Shown here: piece after piece, positions 33,972 to 43,809 of the stretch | Numbering within the stretch: position 1 is the stretch's first letter | Layout: each line of letters begins with the position of its first letter | Assembly: GCA_026936105.1 (NCBI GenBank) | Contig: JAIXKI010000024.1 | Coordinates: 1-64,000 of the forward strand | Length of the DNA: 64,000 bases | Direction of reading: 5' to 3' | DNA from: Chitinophagales bacterium | Lineage (GTDB): Bacteria; Bacteroidota; Bacteroidia; Chitinophagales; Chitinophagaceae | Position numbers and translations under genes: made by a program | The notes under the pieces: model-generated | Told to the model about the DNA's origin: nothing | The model's input: the letters and a program-made list of their open reading frames with translations, nothing else | Databases searched by the model: none

Positions 33972-36044
33972 ATGCATACTCATACAAACAGGCTTATCCG
34001 TGAGACAAGCCCATACCTGCTTCAGCATGCACATAATCCTGTGGATTGGTACCCCTGGGGAGATGAAGCGTTGCAAAAAGCAAAGAAAGAAAATAAGCCT
34101 ATTTTAATCAGTATTGGTTATTCGTCCTGTCATTGGTGTCATGTGATGGAGCGGGAAAGTTTTGAAGATGAAGATACAGCCCGTATAATGAATGAAAATT
34201 TTATCAATATAAAAATTGACCGGGAAGAACGCCCTGATCTTGACAGTATTTACATGGAAGCAGTTCAGATCATGACAGGCAGCGGAGGCTGGCCCTTAAA
34301 TGTTTTTCTAACACCTGATGGCAAGCCATTTTTTGGCGGTACATATTTTCCGCCTAAACATTCTTATAACCGCCATTCCTGGCAGGAAATTCTTCAAAGC
34401 GTTTCCCTTGCTTTTCAGAAAAGAAGAAATATCATTGATTCACAGGCAGAGAGTCTTGCGGAACATATGTCGAAGGCAGATCTGCCGGAAATGAATTCCG
34501 ATCAGGAAGCCGGAGAAATCTTCAAAAGGGAGAATACAGATAAACTCTTTATGAATATAATGGAGCTCTCCGATAAGGAATGGGGTGGTTTTGGAGAAGC
34601 TCCTAAATTCCCGCAGTCACTCACGCTTCTTTATCTTTTAAGATATTCACATATAACAGGAAATCAGGAATCCTTATCTCAAGCCTTATTGAGTCTCGAT
34701 AAGATGATCGAAGGAGGGATTTATGATCAGATCGGTGGAGGCTTTGCCCGTTATTCAACAGACAACGAATGGCTGGCGCCTCATTTTGAAAAAATGCTGT
34801 ATGATAATGCCTTGCTGATATGGGTGCTGAGTGAAGCCTTTCAGATCACCGGGAAAGAAAGATACAGGGAAGTGATCAATGAGACCATGCAATTTATTCT
34901 TCGTGATCTGTATTCTGAAGAGGGAGGATTTTATTGTGCCCTGGATGCAGATAGCGAAGGCAAAGAAGGGAAATATTATGTATGGGATTATGATGAATTA
35001 ACAGATTTATTGGGAAATGATGCAGCTATTTTTTGTGAGTTTTATGATGTGAGCCGCCAGGGAAACTGGGAAGGAAAGAATATTTTAAGGGTAAAAGAAT
35101 CAATTAAAAGTTTCTCGGAACGAAAAGGATCAGATGCTAAAACGCTTTCCCGGCTGTTGAAGAAATGCGGAGAAAAATTACTGAAAGAGCGTAAGAAAAG
35201 AATTTCTCCGGGAAAAGATGATAAGATCATCATGAACTGGAATGCGCTCATGAATAGCGCCTGCAGTAAGGCATATATAGCTACGGCTAACGAGAATTAC
35301 CGGCAATTGGCTATAAGGAATATGGATTTTTTATTAAACCGGTTTTCTGTCGGAAAAGGGAAAGAAATAAACCATTCATGGAAGAATGGAAAGGGAAAAG
35401 TTCCCGCATTTCTGGATGATTATGCTTTTTTGATCCATGCTCTTATTGATCTGCAGAAGATCACTGCTGATAATGGCTATTTGATAACAGCAAAAGAATT
35501 CACCGGGTATGTTCTACAGAATTTTGCGGATGAATTGTCTCCTATGTTCTTTTATACAAAAAAAGACCAGGCTGATTTGATTGCCAGGAAAAAAGAGTTC
35601 TATGATGAAGCTTTACCCTCCGGCAATTCGATGATGGCATATGTTCTTTATCACTTATCTGTTTTGTTTGAAAAAGATGAATGGAAGCAAAAGAGTATTG
35701 ATATGATTACTTCCATTAATGGTTTTCTGATGAAATACCCTGTTTCCTTCAGCCTTTGGGCTGGTTTATTTCTGGAGATCACCACGGGGAGTGATGAGAT
35801 CGTTGTAGTAGGACAAGGGGCTTCTGAGCTACATAATCAAATACTTAAATATTACATTCCTCATGGTATCATGATCAGCTCGCAATCTGCCGACCCGGAA
35901 TTCCCGTCGTTAGCTGATAAGCGTGTTTCCAATGAGGCCCTGATTTACCTCTGCAGGGATTTTTCCTGCTTACCGCCGGTAAAATCCACAATAGACCTTA
36001 TTTCTCTGATTAACAGGCCGGAAAAAGGGATAAATAATTTTTAG
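33972..36044 (+). CDS. thioredoxin-domain protein of the YyaL/SSP411 family
   Basis: A 690-residue protein. The N-terminal thioredoxin-like domain (DUF255) has [14 protein letters not shown] and the active motif SSCHWCHVM. It is followed by an (alpha/alpha)6-barrel region ([31 protein letters not shown]). Relatives include human spermatogenesis-associated protein 20 and Bacillus YyaL. The biochemical role is not well defined. Length and motif order are standard. It stands alone between hemD and the gliding operon. Confidence 0.9.
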   Translation: MHTHTNRLIRETSPYLLQHAHNPVDWYPWGDEALQKAKKENKPILISIGYSSCHWCHVMERESFEDEDTARIMNENFINIKIDREERPDLDSIYMEAVQIMTGSGGWPLNVFLTPDGKPFFGGTYFPPKHSYNRHSWQEILQSVSLAFQKRRNIIDSQAESLAEHMSKADLPEMNSDQEAGEIFKRENTDKLFMNIMELSDKEWGGFGEAPKFPQSLTLLYLLRYSHITGNQESLSQALLSLDKMIEGGIYDQIGGGFARYSTDNEWLAPHFEKMLYDNALLIWVLSEAFQITGKERYREVINETMQFILRDLYSEEGGFYCALDADSEGKEGKYYVWDYDELTDLLGNDAAIFCEFYDVSRQGNWEGKNILRVKESIKSFSERKGSDAKTLSRLLKKCGEKLLKERKKRISPGKDDKIIMNWNALMNSACSKAYIATANENYRQLAIRNMDFLLNRFSVGKGKEINHSWKNGKGKVPAFLDDYAFLIHALIDLQKITADNGYLITAKEFTGYVLQNFADELSPMFFYTKKDQADLIARKKEFYDEALPSGNSMMAYVLYHLSVLFEKDEWKQKSIDMITSINGFLMKYPVSFSLWAGLFLEITTGSDEIVVVGQGASELHNQILKYYIPHGIMISSQSADPEFPSLADKRVSNEALIYLCRDFSCLPPVKSTIDLISLINRPEKGINNF

Positions 36045-36128
36045 TTAATACAATAAAACGGATTAAATATGCGTTTGAAATTTTACGCTGAAAATTACGA
36101 TTTGAATTAAAAAATATAAACACTAATG

Positions 36129-36162
36129 TTGTGATAGAAAAAACCCTAAAACATTATATTTG
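36129..36162 (+). promoter_or_regulatory. promoter of the gldKLMN operon
   Basis: TATATTTG at 36155-36162 matches the TAnnTTTG -7 consensus, and a TTG at 36129-36131 stands 23 bases upstream, near the range expected for the -33 element. The predicted transcript starts shortly before the ATG at 36182. Confidence 0.55.
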
Positions 36163-36181
36163 TCCAATACCCTTTAAGTAT

Positions 36182-37492
36182 ATGAAAACGAAAAACCTTT
36201 ACTATGCTTGTTTTGCAGCATTAGGAGCCATGATCCTTTCCAGCTGCGGAATCCTTGGTAAAAAGAGTAGCAGCGGGTCAACACTACCCAACGATGGTCA
36301 GTTGCATGGTGTAGCTCCGGGAAGCAGGTATGTGCTGCCCAAGCCGCCGGGAATGGTGTATATTCCCCAGGGAGTATTTCACATGGGTCCCAGTGATGAA
36401 GACCCGGCATATCAATTCAGTGCCAGAAACCGTACAGTTTCCATAAGCGGCTTTTGGATGGACGCCACTGAAATTACCAACAATGAATACCGCCAGTTCG
36501 TTTATTGGGTACGTGACTCTGTAGCTGCCCGGAAATTAGGCTATGTGAAAGCCGGCTCTGATGGAGTTGAATATGTGGACTGGAAAAAAATGCAGACTCT
36601 TAAATGGAACGATCCTAAGGTTGTTGAGCAGCTAGCTCAGACCGACTTCATTCTTTCTCCGGAAGACAGGATAGATGGTAAGAAAGAAATAGATCCTTCA
36701 AAGATTATTTATCACTCGGAAGTATTTGATCTGAAGGAAGCTGCAAAAAGAGAAAATGCGGGGAAGCCCCGTTCCAAATTTATAGTAAAAAAAGATGTTC
36801 CCATTTATCCGGATACACTCTGCTGGATCCGCGATTTTGCTTATTCATATAATGAGCCGATGACCAAGCGCTATTTTTCGCACCCCGCTTTCGGTAACTA
36901 TCCGGTTGTAGGTGTGAATTGGAAAATGGCTAATGCTTTTTGCGAGTGGAGAACACATTTATTGAATGCTTTTCTTGATTCAAAACACAGAACACAGGAG
37001 TCTGACTTCAGACTGCCTACGGAAGCACAATGGGAGTATGCAGCAAGAGGCGGCCGTTCTGAGTCAATGTTCCCATGGGGAAATTATTATCTGAGAAATA
37101 AGAAAGGATGTTTAATGGCTAACTTCAAACCGGGCCGCGGTAATTATCCGGAAGATGGTGGCTTTTACACTGTCCGTGCGGATGCTTACTGGCCCAATGA
37201 TTTTGGTCTGTATTGCATGGCAGGAAACGTAGCAGAATGGACTTCTTCTATTTATTATGAGGGGCGTAATAACTTTCAGCATGATATGAACCCCGATGTT
37301 CGCTGGAATGCCAAAGATGATGATCCTCCATTGATGAAACGTAAGATAATCCGTGGCGGAAGCTGGAAAGACGTAGGTTATTATCTTCAAACAGGTACAA
37401 GCACTTACGAATACCAGGATTCGTCCAAATCTTATATTGGTTTTCGAAGTGTAATTGATTTACCTGCTGCAGGAGGAAAGGGCCGCCGCTAA
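36182..37492 (+). CDS. gldK: gliding motility/T9SS lipoprotein GldK
   Basis: A lipoprotein of 436 residues from the ATG at 36182; the GTG-started frame from 36131 would place the signal peptide 17 residues inside. The lipobox is ALGAMILSSCG. The body is a formylglycine-generating-enzyme (SUMF1) fold: FWMDATEITNNEYRQFV, FRLPTEAQWEYAARGG, MAGNVAEWTSS and IIRGGSWKDVG. GldK forms a periplasmic ring with GldN at the outer membrane in the type IX secretion system. It opens the conserved gldK-L-M-N order. Confidence 0.95.
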   Translation: MKTKNLYYACFAALGAMILSSCGILGKKSSSGSTLPNDGQLHGVAPGSRYVLPKPPGMVYIPQGVFHMGPSDEDPAYQFSARNRTVSISGFWMDATEITNNEYRQFVYWVRDSVAARKLGYVKAGSDGVEYVDWKKMQTLKWNDPKVVEQLAQTDFILSPEDRIDGKKEIDPSKIIYHSEVFDLKEAAKRENAGKPRSKFIVKKDVPIYPDTLCWIRDFAYSYNEPMTKRYFSHPAFGNYPVVGVNWKMANAFCEWRTHLLNAFLDSKHRTQESDFRLPTEAQWEYAARGGRSESMFPWGNYYLRNKKGCLMANFKPGRGNYPEDGGFYTVRADAYWPNDFGLYCMAGNVAEWTSSIYYEGRNNFQHDMNPDVRWNAKDDDPPLMKRKIIRGGSWKDVGYYLQTGTSTYEYQDSSKSYIGFRSVIDLPAAGGKGRR

Positions 37493-37587
37493 TGGAGCTT
37501 GAATGAAATCCATTACTCAGATTATTGCCTCAACCACCACTAACTGAAAAGAAGTAAATTTTTAATCACCTATAAAACGAGCTAATT

Positions 37588-38421
37588 ATGCTTTTCTTTA
37601 AAACCCGTAAAGGTCAAGTTGTCCTTAATTTCATTTTCGCTTTTTTTGCTGCCGTTGTTATTGCCGGCGCCTTATTCAAAATCCGTCACTGGCCCCTGGC
37701 TGACGAAATGATTACTTTGGGACTTCTGTCTGAAGTTACCGTATTCCTGGTGATGGCATTTTTTGCACCTCCTGTTGAAGAACCACACTGGCAAAGATAT
37801 TTTCCTAAGATCAATGTTCACCCTGATGTGGAGAAAGCCGAAACCGGAAAGTTTGAAGTTACCCCCCTGGTAGCAGCCGGTTCTTCAGGAAACCCCGCAC
37901 TGACTAAACTGGAAGATATGTTGCGTGAAGCAGATATCACACCGGCTAACCTGGGCAGATTGAGCGATAATTTTAAAAAATTAGGCACTACTGTAGATAA
38001 AATGTCAGAGATAAGCGATGTGGTTTCTGCAACCGGAGATTACACTACCAAGACCCGCGAAGCTGCATCAGCTTTGGGAGCCATGAAAGATGCTTACCTC
38101 GGTGCTGCTAACAGTGTTCAGCATCTGAACACTGCTGCAGAAGGCACCAAGCAATTCCATGAGCAGGTACAGGTATTGACCAAAAACTTGTCTTCCCTCA
38201 ATACAATTTATGAGCTGGAATTGCAGGATACTAACAACCATCTGAAAGCAATGAATCAATTTTATAACAACCTGGCACAGGCTTCTCAAACTATGGAAGG
38301 AAGTGTTGGTGAAGCTAAAAAGGCTCATGAGCAAATCGCAGTGCTGGCCAGCAACCTGGGCCGCCTGAACCAGATTTATGGTAATATGCTTACTGCAATG
38401 CAGGGGCAAGGCCGCGCCTGA
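37588..38421 (+). CDS. gldL: gliding motility/T9SS motor protein GldL
   Basis: A 277-residue inner-membrane protein. Two helices at the N-terminus (VVLNFIFAFFAAVVIAGALF and MITLGLLSEVTVFLVMAFF) are followed by a cytoplasmic coiled-coil region rich in Ala, Leu and Gln (GAMKDAYLGAANSVQHLN and on). GldL and GldM form the proton-driven rotary motor of T9SS. It follows gldK by 95 bases. Confidence 0.95.
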   Translation: MLFFKTRKGQVVLNFIFAFFAAVVIAGALFKIRHWPLADEMITLGLLSEVTVFLVMAFFAPPVEEPHWQRYFPKINVHPDVEKAETGKFEVTPLVAAGSSGNPALTKLEDMLREADITPANLGRLSDNFKKLGTTVDKMSEISDVVSATGDYTTKTREAASALGAMKDAYLGAANSVQHLNTAAEGTKQFHEQVQVLTKNLSSLNTIYELELQDTNNHLKAMNQFYNNLAQASQTMEGSVGEAKKAHEQIAVLASNLGRLNQIYGNMLTAMQGQGRA

Positions 38422-38519
38422 TTATAAAAAAGCAAATTGGATTCGTTTTATAAAATAAGATCCGTATCCGTGATTTTTCAAAAAGTCACCATTAATAAAT
38501 TAAAAAGCTAAAATAAATC

Positions 38520-40046
38520 ATGTCCTTACCTAAAGAGCCACGGCAGAAGATGATCAACATGATGTACCTGGTGCTGACAGCCATGTTGGCGCTGAATGTA
38601 TCGTCGGAGATCCTGAATGCCTTTAAAACGGTGAATAGTTCTCTGGAAAAATCGAATACTACAATATCTGCTTCTACTTCTACCATAATGAAATCGTTGG
38701 AAGAGAAGATGAGTGATCCTTCTACAGCAGAGAAAGCGAAGGTGTGGTATCCGAGAGCTCAGCAAGTAGAGCAATATTCCGATGCAGTCAACAATTATAT
38801 CCAGGGATTAAAAGACGATATCCTGATAACAGCCGGAGGAGATCCCAAAGACCCTACTAAGAGTTACAGGGATGATAACCTGGATATCGTTACCAGATTA
38901 ATGGTGGATAAAGGAAAGGGTAAAGAATTACTGCAAAAGCTGACAGAATATAAGAAAAATGTTCTTGGAGTTAATGACAGTATCAGGTCTGAATTTGAGT
39001 CTACCCTTCCGATAGACCTGTCCATGCCGAAAACCCAGAATAAAGGTAACAGGACCTGGGAAACTGCATATTTTAATATGGTTCCCACAGTAGCTGCCCT
39101 TACTATTTTGAGTAAGTTTCAGAATGACGTAAAAACTTCTGAAAATAAAATCGTTGCTTATTGCCATACCAAGGTAGGTGAAGTACAGGTAAGGCAGGAT
39201 GCTTTCGCTGCCATAGCTGTGGCTGATGCCAATTATATTTTACCCGGTCAAAAGATAAACATCACAGCTGGTGTGGGGGGCTTCAGTACCTCAGTCAAAC
39301 CAAGGATTTCTATCGGTGGGACCAATGTTCCGGTAGGTGCGGACGGTACTGCCCAGATGGAAGTTCAGGGCACTTCTTTGGGAGCTCATTCCATTCCGGT
39401 TCATATTGAATACACCGACCAGGATGGAAAACTACAAACTATCAATAAAACAATTGAATATACAGTAGGCCAGTCAAATGCTGCTGTTCAGCTGGATAAG
39501 ATGAATGTGTTATTTATAGGAGTTGATAATCCGATCACGATTTCAGGAAGTGGAGCTGTTGAGCAGTTGCAGGTAACTGCTTCAGGAGGGGGTGCTGTCA
39601 TTTCGGGCAGCGGTTCTCATCGTACTGTAAGAGTAACCGAGCAAACCGATAATTGTATTATCAGCGTCAGGACTCCCGATGGAAAAGTAACGCCGGTTAA
39701 GTTCCGTGTTCGCCCGATCCCGGATCCTGCTCCTTATGTCGGTAATAATGTAAGTGGTGACATTCCGGCTGCTGTGTTTAAATCCCAAGCTGGTGTAAGA
39801 GCTTACGTTAAAGATTTTTATTACGAAACTCAATTTAATGTGGTAAGCTTCCGTATGACCGGAGATGCTGCCGGATTTGATGAGGGTGTGGAAGAAGTGA
39901 ATAATACAGGTGCAGCCTGGAATGAAGCAAGAAAGATCGTAAATAAATGCCGTCCCGGATCATATATCACCATTGAAGATATCAGGGCAGTGGGACCGGA
40001 TGGCAGGACAAGAAAACTGACACCATTAATTTTCAATCTGAAATAA
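38520..40046 (+). CDS. gldM: gliding motility/T9SS motor protein GldM
   Basis: A 508-residue protein with one N-terminal transmembrane helix (MMYLVLTAMLALNVSSEIL, preceded by the conserved LPKEPRQKMIN) and a long periplasmic part of Ig-like domains ending in PDGRTRKLTPLIFNLK. It spans the periplasm and couples the GldL motor to the GldK-GldN ring. Order, size and start match the family. Confidence 0.96.
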   Translation: MSLPKEPRQKMINMMYLVLTAMLALNVSSEILNAFKTVNSSLEKSNTTISASTSTIMKSLEEKMSDPSTAEKAKVWYPRAQQVEQYSDAVNNYIQGLKDDILITAGGDPKDPTKSYRDDNLDIVTRLMVDKGKGKELLQKLTEYKKNVLGVNDSIRSEFESTLPIDLSMPKTQNKGNRTWETAYFNMVPTVAALTILSKFQNDVKTSENKIVAYCHTKVGEVQVRQDAFAAIAVADANYILPGQKINITAGVGGFSTSVKPRISIGGTNVPVGADGTAQMEVQGTSLGAHSIPVHIEYTDQDGKLQTINKTIEYTVGQSNAAVQLDKMNVLFIGVDNPITISGSGAVEQLQVTASGGGAVISGSGSHRTVRVTEQTDNCIISVRTPDGKVTPVKFRVRPIPDPAPYVGNNVSGDIPAAVFKSQAGVRAYVKDFYYETQFNVVSFRMTGDAAGFDEGVEEVNNTGAAWNEARKIVNKCRPGSYITIEDIRAVGPDGRTRKLTPLIFNLK

Positions 40047-40057
40047 ACAGAGCTGAT

Positions 40058-41110
40058 ATGATAAACAAGCTTGCAAAATTGATACTACTTGTGGTTGTGT
40101 GCACCGGAATTATGGTAAATGCTGATGCACAGCGTAAGGGAAGGACCAGAGCAACTACAACTAATAAGAATACTACGGGACAAAATCCGGCAGACACACT
40201 CCCTACTCAGGTTAATAACAATAACCAGAAACCGGCAGCCTACAACCCTTACGGAAATATTCCGATTAAGATGGCGCCAAGGACGGGCGGATTTGATGAT
40301 TCAGTGAAGAAATCGCTTCGCACGGATGGGGTTTTCGAGAAAGGCCTGAATGATAGAACTCCTCTGGATTATGAATTTCTGAGAAAGGATGATGCCCTTT
40401 TCAGTGAAAGAGTTTGGCGGGAAATTGATGTTCGTGAAAAAATGAACCAGGTGTTCCGTTACTCTGCACAGGATGATAACGGCGATCAAAGATTTATCAG
40501 CATATTAGTTAAAGCAATAAGATCCGGAAAGGTAACTGCTTTTAGCCCTGATGATGACCGCTTTACTACTCCATTAAGCCAGGAAGAGTTTGATAAGGCA
40601 TTGAATGGCGGAGGCGAAAAATGTGATACGAACGCCGTGTATAATCTGAATGATCCTAACAAAATTGACAGTTTTGTAGTGGTTTGTCCTACTTTGAATC
40701 CGGATGATATTGTAAAATTCAGGATCAAGGAAGATTGGGTGTTTGACAGGGAAGCCAGCCGGTTGTTTTGCCGTATCATTGGCATAGCTCCTCTGAAAAC
40801 GATCATGAGCGTGGACGGGAAAACAGAAAGGAGTTCTCAGCCTTTGTTTTGGGTATATTATCCTGATATGAGGCCTGTTTTAGCAAAATATGAAGTTTAT
40901 AATCCAAAAAATATGGGGCAAAGCAGGATGACATGGGAAGAGCTGTTTGAAAGCCGTATGTTCAGCAGTTATATCGTCAAATCTACTTTGGATAACCCTC
41001 TGAACAAGTATATCAGGAACGTTTACAAAGATCCTATTCTTGCTCTGCTGGAAGGTGATAATATTAAAAATAAAATATTCGATTACGAACAGAACCTGTG
41101 GTCATACTAA
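40058..41110 (+). CDS. gldN: gliding motility/T9SS ring protein GldN
   Basis: A 350-residue exported protein with a signal peptide (LILLVVVCTGIMVNADAQ) and an Asn/Thr-rich linker. The conserved body has LFSERVWREIDVREKMNQVF and FRIKEDWVFDREASRLFCRI, typical of GldN/PorN. It completes the operon, starting 11 bases after gldM. A strong terminator at 41145 closes the unit. Genes such as sprA, sprE, sprT or porV are not in the window. Confidence 0.95.
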   Translation: MINKLAKLILLVVVCTGIMVNADAQRKGRTRATTTNKNTTGQNPADTLPTQVNNNNQKPAAYNPYGNIPIKMAPRTGGFDDSVKKSLRTDGVFEKGLNDRTPLDYEFLRKDDALFSERVWREIDVREKMNQVFRYSAQDDNGDQRFISILVKAIRSGKVTAFSPDDDRFTTPLSQEEFDKALNGGGEKCDTNAVYNLNDPNKIDSFVVVCPTLNPDDIVKFRIKEDWVFDREASRLFCRIIGIAPLKTIMSVDGKTERSSQPLFWVYYPDMRPVLAKYEVYNPKNMGQSRMTWEELFESRMFSSYIVKSTLDNPLNKYIRNVYKDPILALLEGDNIKNKIFDYEQNLWSY

Positions 41111-41144
41111 TACACAGATACTTAAAATCATTGAATCGTCTTGG

Positions 41145-41168
41145 GCCCCTCTTTTGGGGCTTTTTTAT
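41145..41168 (+). terminator. terminator of the gldKLMN operon
   Basis: GCCCC (41145-41149) pairs with GGGGC (41156-41160) around TCTTTT or so, followed directly by TTTTTTA. It lies 34 bases after the gldN stop. Confidence 0.85.
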
Positions 41169-41293
41169 TGTCCAAATTTTTCTTTTTTAATGGCTTAAAA
41201 AAACTTTTGAAAATCGTAGAAGTCCTATTAGGTAATTTGGAATATTATCGTATTTTCGTTTCGGTTTTTCATAGGATATTGGATTTTAAAAAC

Positions 41294-41325
41294 GGGGCTG
41301 GATTTCTATTCGGGCCCCATTTTTT
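41294..41325. terminator. terminator hairpin at the 3' end of uvrC
   Basis: GGGGC (41294-41298) pairs with GCCCC (41314-41318). On the forward strand eight T follow; on the reverse strand GTTTTT follows. It is next to the uvrC stop and could stop transcription from both sides. The 125 bases between this and the previous terminator hold nothing else visible. Confidence 0.65.
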
Positions 41326-43140
41326 TTATGGCAGGGCCACCTGCTTATTAAAGTGTTCATAGACCTTTTTTGCCTTTGATCTCCCTACGATCTTTTTTAG
41401 TTCGTCCAGTGTTTTCCCTTTTATATTTTTTACGGAACGAAATTCCCTTAACAACTGATCAGCAGTGCTTTTGCCGATCCCTGGTATGTCCTCCAGTTCA
41501 TTTTTAAAAGTGTTTTTGCTCCTCTTCTTCCGGTGAAAAGTGATACCAAAACGGTGTACCTCATCCCTTATTCCACGGATCAGTTTCAGACTTTGGCTGA
41601 TGTATGGAAGTTTGAGCGGATCTTTATCGCCGGCGAAGAATATTTCTTCCTCATTTTTTGCAAGGCCTATCAGGGTGGTCTTTGAAGAAGCATTTAATTC
41701 GTTTAAAGCTTCAATAGCAGCATTTAACTGGCCCTTACCTCCATCTATGATTACCAGCTGGGGGAAGGGGAGATCTTCATTTAAAACCCTTTTATAGCGC
41801 CTGTAAACTGCCTCTTTCATTGTGGCAAAATCATTGATCCCTTTTACGGTTTTCACATTAAAATGTCTGTAATCCTTTTTACTTGGCTCGGCATTCTTAA
41901 AACAGACCATGGCTGAAACAGGATTTCCACCCTGAAAATTTGAGTTATCAAAGCATTCGATATGCTGTGGCAATGCGGGTAATTGCAAGTCTTCCTGAAG
42001 TTGCCTGAGTAAAGATTCGGATTTTATCTTCGGAGTATTGAGTTGAAGCCTTTCTTTATTTTTCAAACCTTCTATGAAGTAATTGGCATTTTTCTCTGAA
42101 AGATCCAGCAATTTCTTTTTATAACCGCCTTTCGGTACGGTCAGGGTGACCCCTTCTCCCGGATAATTAATCGTAAACGGAACTATGATCTCTTTTGCAT
42201 CACTTTTGAAAGTGTCCCTAAGCCTGTTGATGGCAAAAACCATGATCTCATCTTCTTTTTCATCCAGATGAGTTTCTGTTTTACTGGTATGTGTCTGAAT
42301 GATTGCTCCATTTCTTACCATCAGGTAATTGACATAGGCGATTGTTTTGTTTTTAACGATGGAGAATACATCCACATCAACTTTTTTCACGCCTTCTATC
42401 ACAGATCTTGCCCGGTAGTTTTGAAGAAACTCAATCTTTTTCTTCAGGATCGCGGCTTTTTCAAATTCAAGATTTGCCGAAAGGGCCTTCATTTCCTCCT
42501 TGAAATGTCTTATGACCGGTGCAAGGTTTCCCCTCAGCATATTCTTCATCTGCCTCATATTTTCTGCATAATCTTCTTTTGACTGTAAGCCTTCACAGGG
42601 GCCTTTGCAGTTGCCCAGATAGTATTCCAGGCACACTTTGAATTTTTTTGTGTGGATGTTTTTATCGTTCAGGTTCAGAGTGCAGTTGCGAAGTGGAATA
42701 GCCTCTTTTACAAAGTCAAGCAACTCTCTGACTTTTTTTACAGAAGTATAGGGACCAAGATATTCTGAGCCATCATTGATCACACGACGGGTCAGGAAAA
42801 CCCTTGGGTATGGCTCATTCTTAATGACGATATAGGGATAAGACTTGTCATCTTTAAGATTGATATTGTACCTGGGCTGAAATTGCTTGATCAGAGAATT
42901 CTCCAGTAAGAAGGCATCTTGCTCAGAATCCACAATAGTGAATTCAATGCGGATAATGCGGCGTACGAGCTCATGTGTTTTGTAGCTGGTAAGAGTCTTG
43001 TTGAAATAAGAACTAACTCTTTTCCGGAGATTCTTTGCTTTACCAATGTATATCAGTTGATTCCCGGCATCAAAATATTTATAAATGCCAGGTTGCTGAG
43101 GAATGCTTCCCGCAATATTTTGAAATTCTTCATGTGTCAT
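41326..43140 (-). CDS. uvrC: excinuclease ABC subunit C
   Basis: A 604-residue UvrC. The N-terminal GIY-YIG nuclease (PGIYKYFDAGNQLIYIGKAK) makes the 3' incision. A UVR motif in the middle contacts UvrB (VIRHFKEEMKALSANLEFEKA). The C-terminal RNase H-like half has the ECFDNSNFQGGNPVSAMVCF and VIIDGGKGQLNAA motifs for the 5' incision, and tandem helix-hairpin-helix motifs (DIPGIGKSTADQLL) end it. It acts in nucleotide-excision repair. Its start overlaps the stop of the upstream lipoprotein gene by 4 bases. Confidence 0.95.
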   Translation of the reverse strand: MTHEEFQNIAGSIPQQPGIYKYFDAGNQLIYIGKAKNLRKRVSSYFNKTLTSYKTHELVRRIIRIEFTIVDSEQDAFLLENSLIKQFQPRYNINLKDDKSYPYIVIKNEPYPRVFLTRRVINDGSEYLGPYTSVKKVRELLDFVKEAIPLRNCTLNLNDKNIHTKKFKVCLEYYLGNCKGPCEGLQSKEDYAENMRQMKNMLRGNLAPVIRHFKEEMKALSANLEFEKAAILKKKIEFLQNYRARSVIEGVKKVDVDVFSIVKNKTIAYVNYLMVRNGAIIQTHTSKTETHLDEKEDEIMVFAINRLRDTFKSDAKEIIVPFTINYPGEGVTLTVPKGGYKKKLLDLSEKNANYFIEGLKNKERLQLNTPKIKSESLLRQLQEDLQLPALPQHIECFDNSNFQGGNPVSAMVCFKNAEPSKKDYRHFNVKTVKGINDFATMKEAVYRRYKRVLNEDLPFPQLVIIDGGKGQLNAAIEALNELNASSKTTLIGLAKNEEEIFFAGDKDPLKLPYISQSLKLIRGIRDEVHRFGITFHRKKRSKNTFKNELEDIPGIGKSTADQLLREFRSVKNIKGKTLDELKKIVGRSKAKKVYEHFNKQVALP

Positions 43141-43700
43141 TCACTGTTATCCTCATTCCAGGCAACTTTCATAATATGAGTAGTTGGGGCCTGCCCCGGC
43201 TTTTGAATCAAAGTGGCTACCTGGAAACTTTTATCCACTTTCCATAACATCTTTTTTTCTACCAGACTGTCCTTGTTTGATAGTACAAGATCTATAAAGA
43301 AGCTTTTTACTTTATCACCGGATGGATCTGGTGCTATCTGTGTTTCCTGCTGCTGAATAATAACATTTTCGTTCTTTTTTGGTTTGCAGGTGAATACGAC
43401 CCTGTTCAGGCCCTGGTCAAAGAATTTCTCTTCTGCATATAAGGATTGATATTTTTTTTCTGTCAGATCCGGTATGTCCAGAAAATCCTTGGCCAGTCCG
43501 GCAAATTCTTCTCTCTTCACATATTGAGTATCTGTATGGGCGCTATCGATCCAGCTGATCTTCATGATCTGATACAGCGAAGTATCAACATGGGTCACCT
43601 GGCTTTTAATATAAGAGAGTACCGGGAAAAAGCTTTCTTTTTTTTCTCTTCTGCAAGACAGTAAAGTCAGAAGAACAATTCCTGTCCAATATTTTTTCAT
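43137..43700 (-). CDS. lipoprotein of unknown function, coupled to uvrC
   Basis: A 187-residue protein with a lipoprotein signal (YWTGIVLLTLLSCRRE), so it should be lipid-anchored in the envelope. The rest is soluble and charged, with KSFFIDLVLSNKDSLVEKK and similar segments of mixed strand and helix. I do not recognise the family. The 3' end overlaps the uvrC start as ATGA, so it may be translated with uvrC, although a functional link is not obvious. Confidence 0.65.
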   Translation of the reverse strand: MKKYWTGIVLLTLLSCRREKKESFFPVLSYIKSQVTHVDTSLYQIMKISWIDSAHTDTQYVKREEFAGLAKDFLDIPDLTEKKYQSLYAEEKFFDQGLNRVVFTCKPKKNENVIIQQQETQIAPDPSGDKVKSFFIDLVLSNKDSLVEKKMLWKVDKSFQVATLIQKPGQAPTTHIMKVAWNEDNSE

Positions 43701-43809
43701 GCTTTAAAATTAAATGAAAATTGCGCTGTAAAGTTACTTATCGCAACTGCATTGAAAATAGGAAGCCCATAATAATTTAAGGAAAACTTAGCAAGAAGGA
43801 ATGGCTGTT

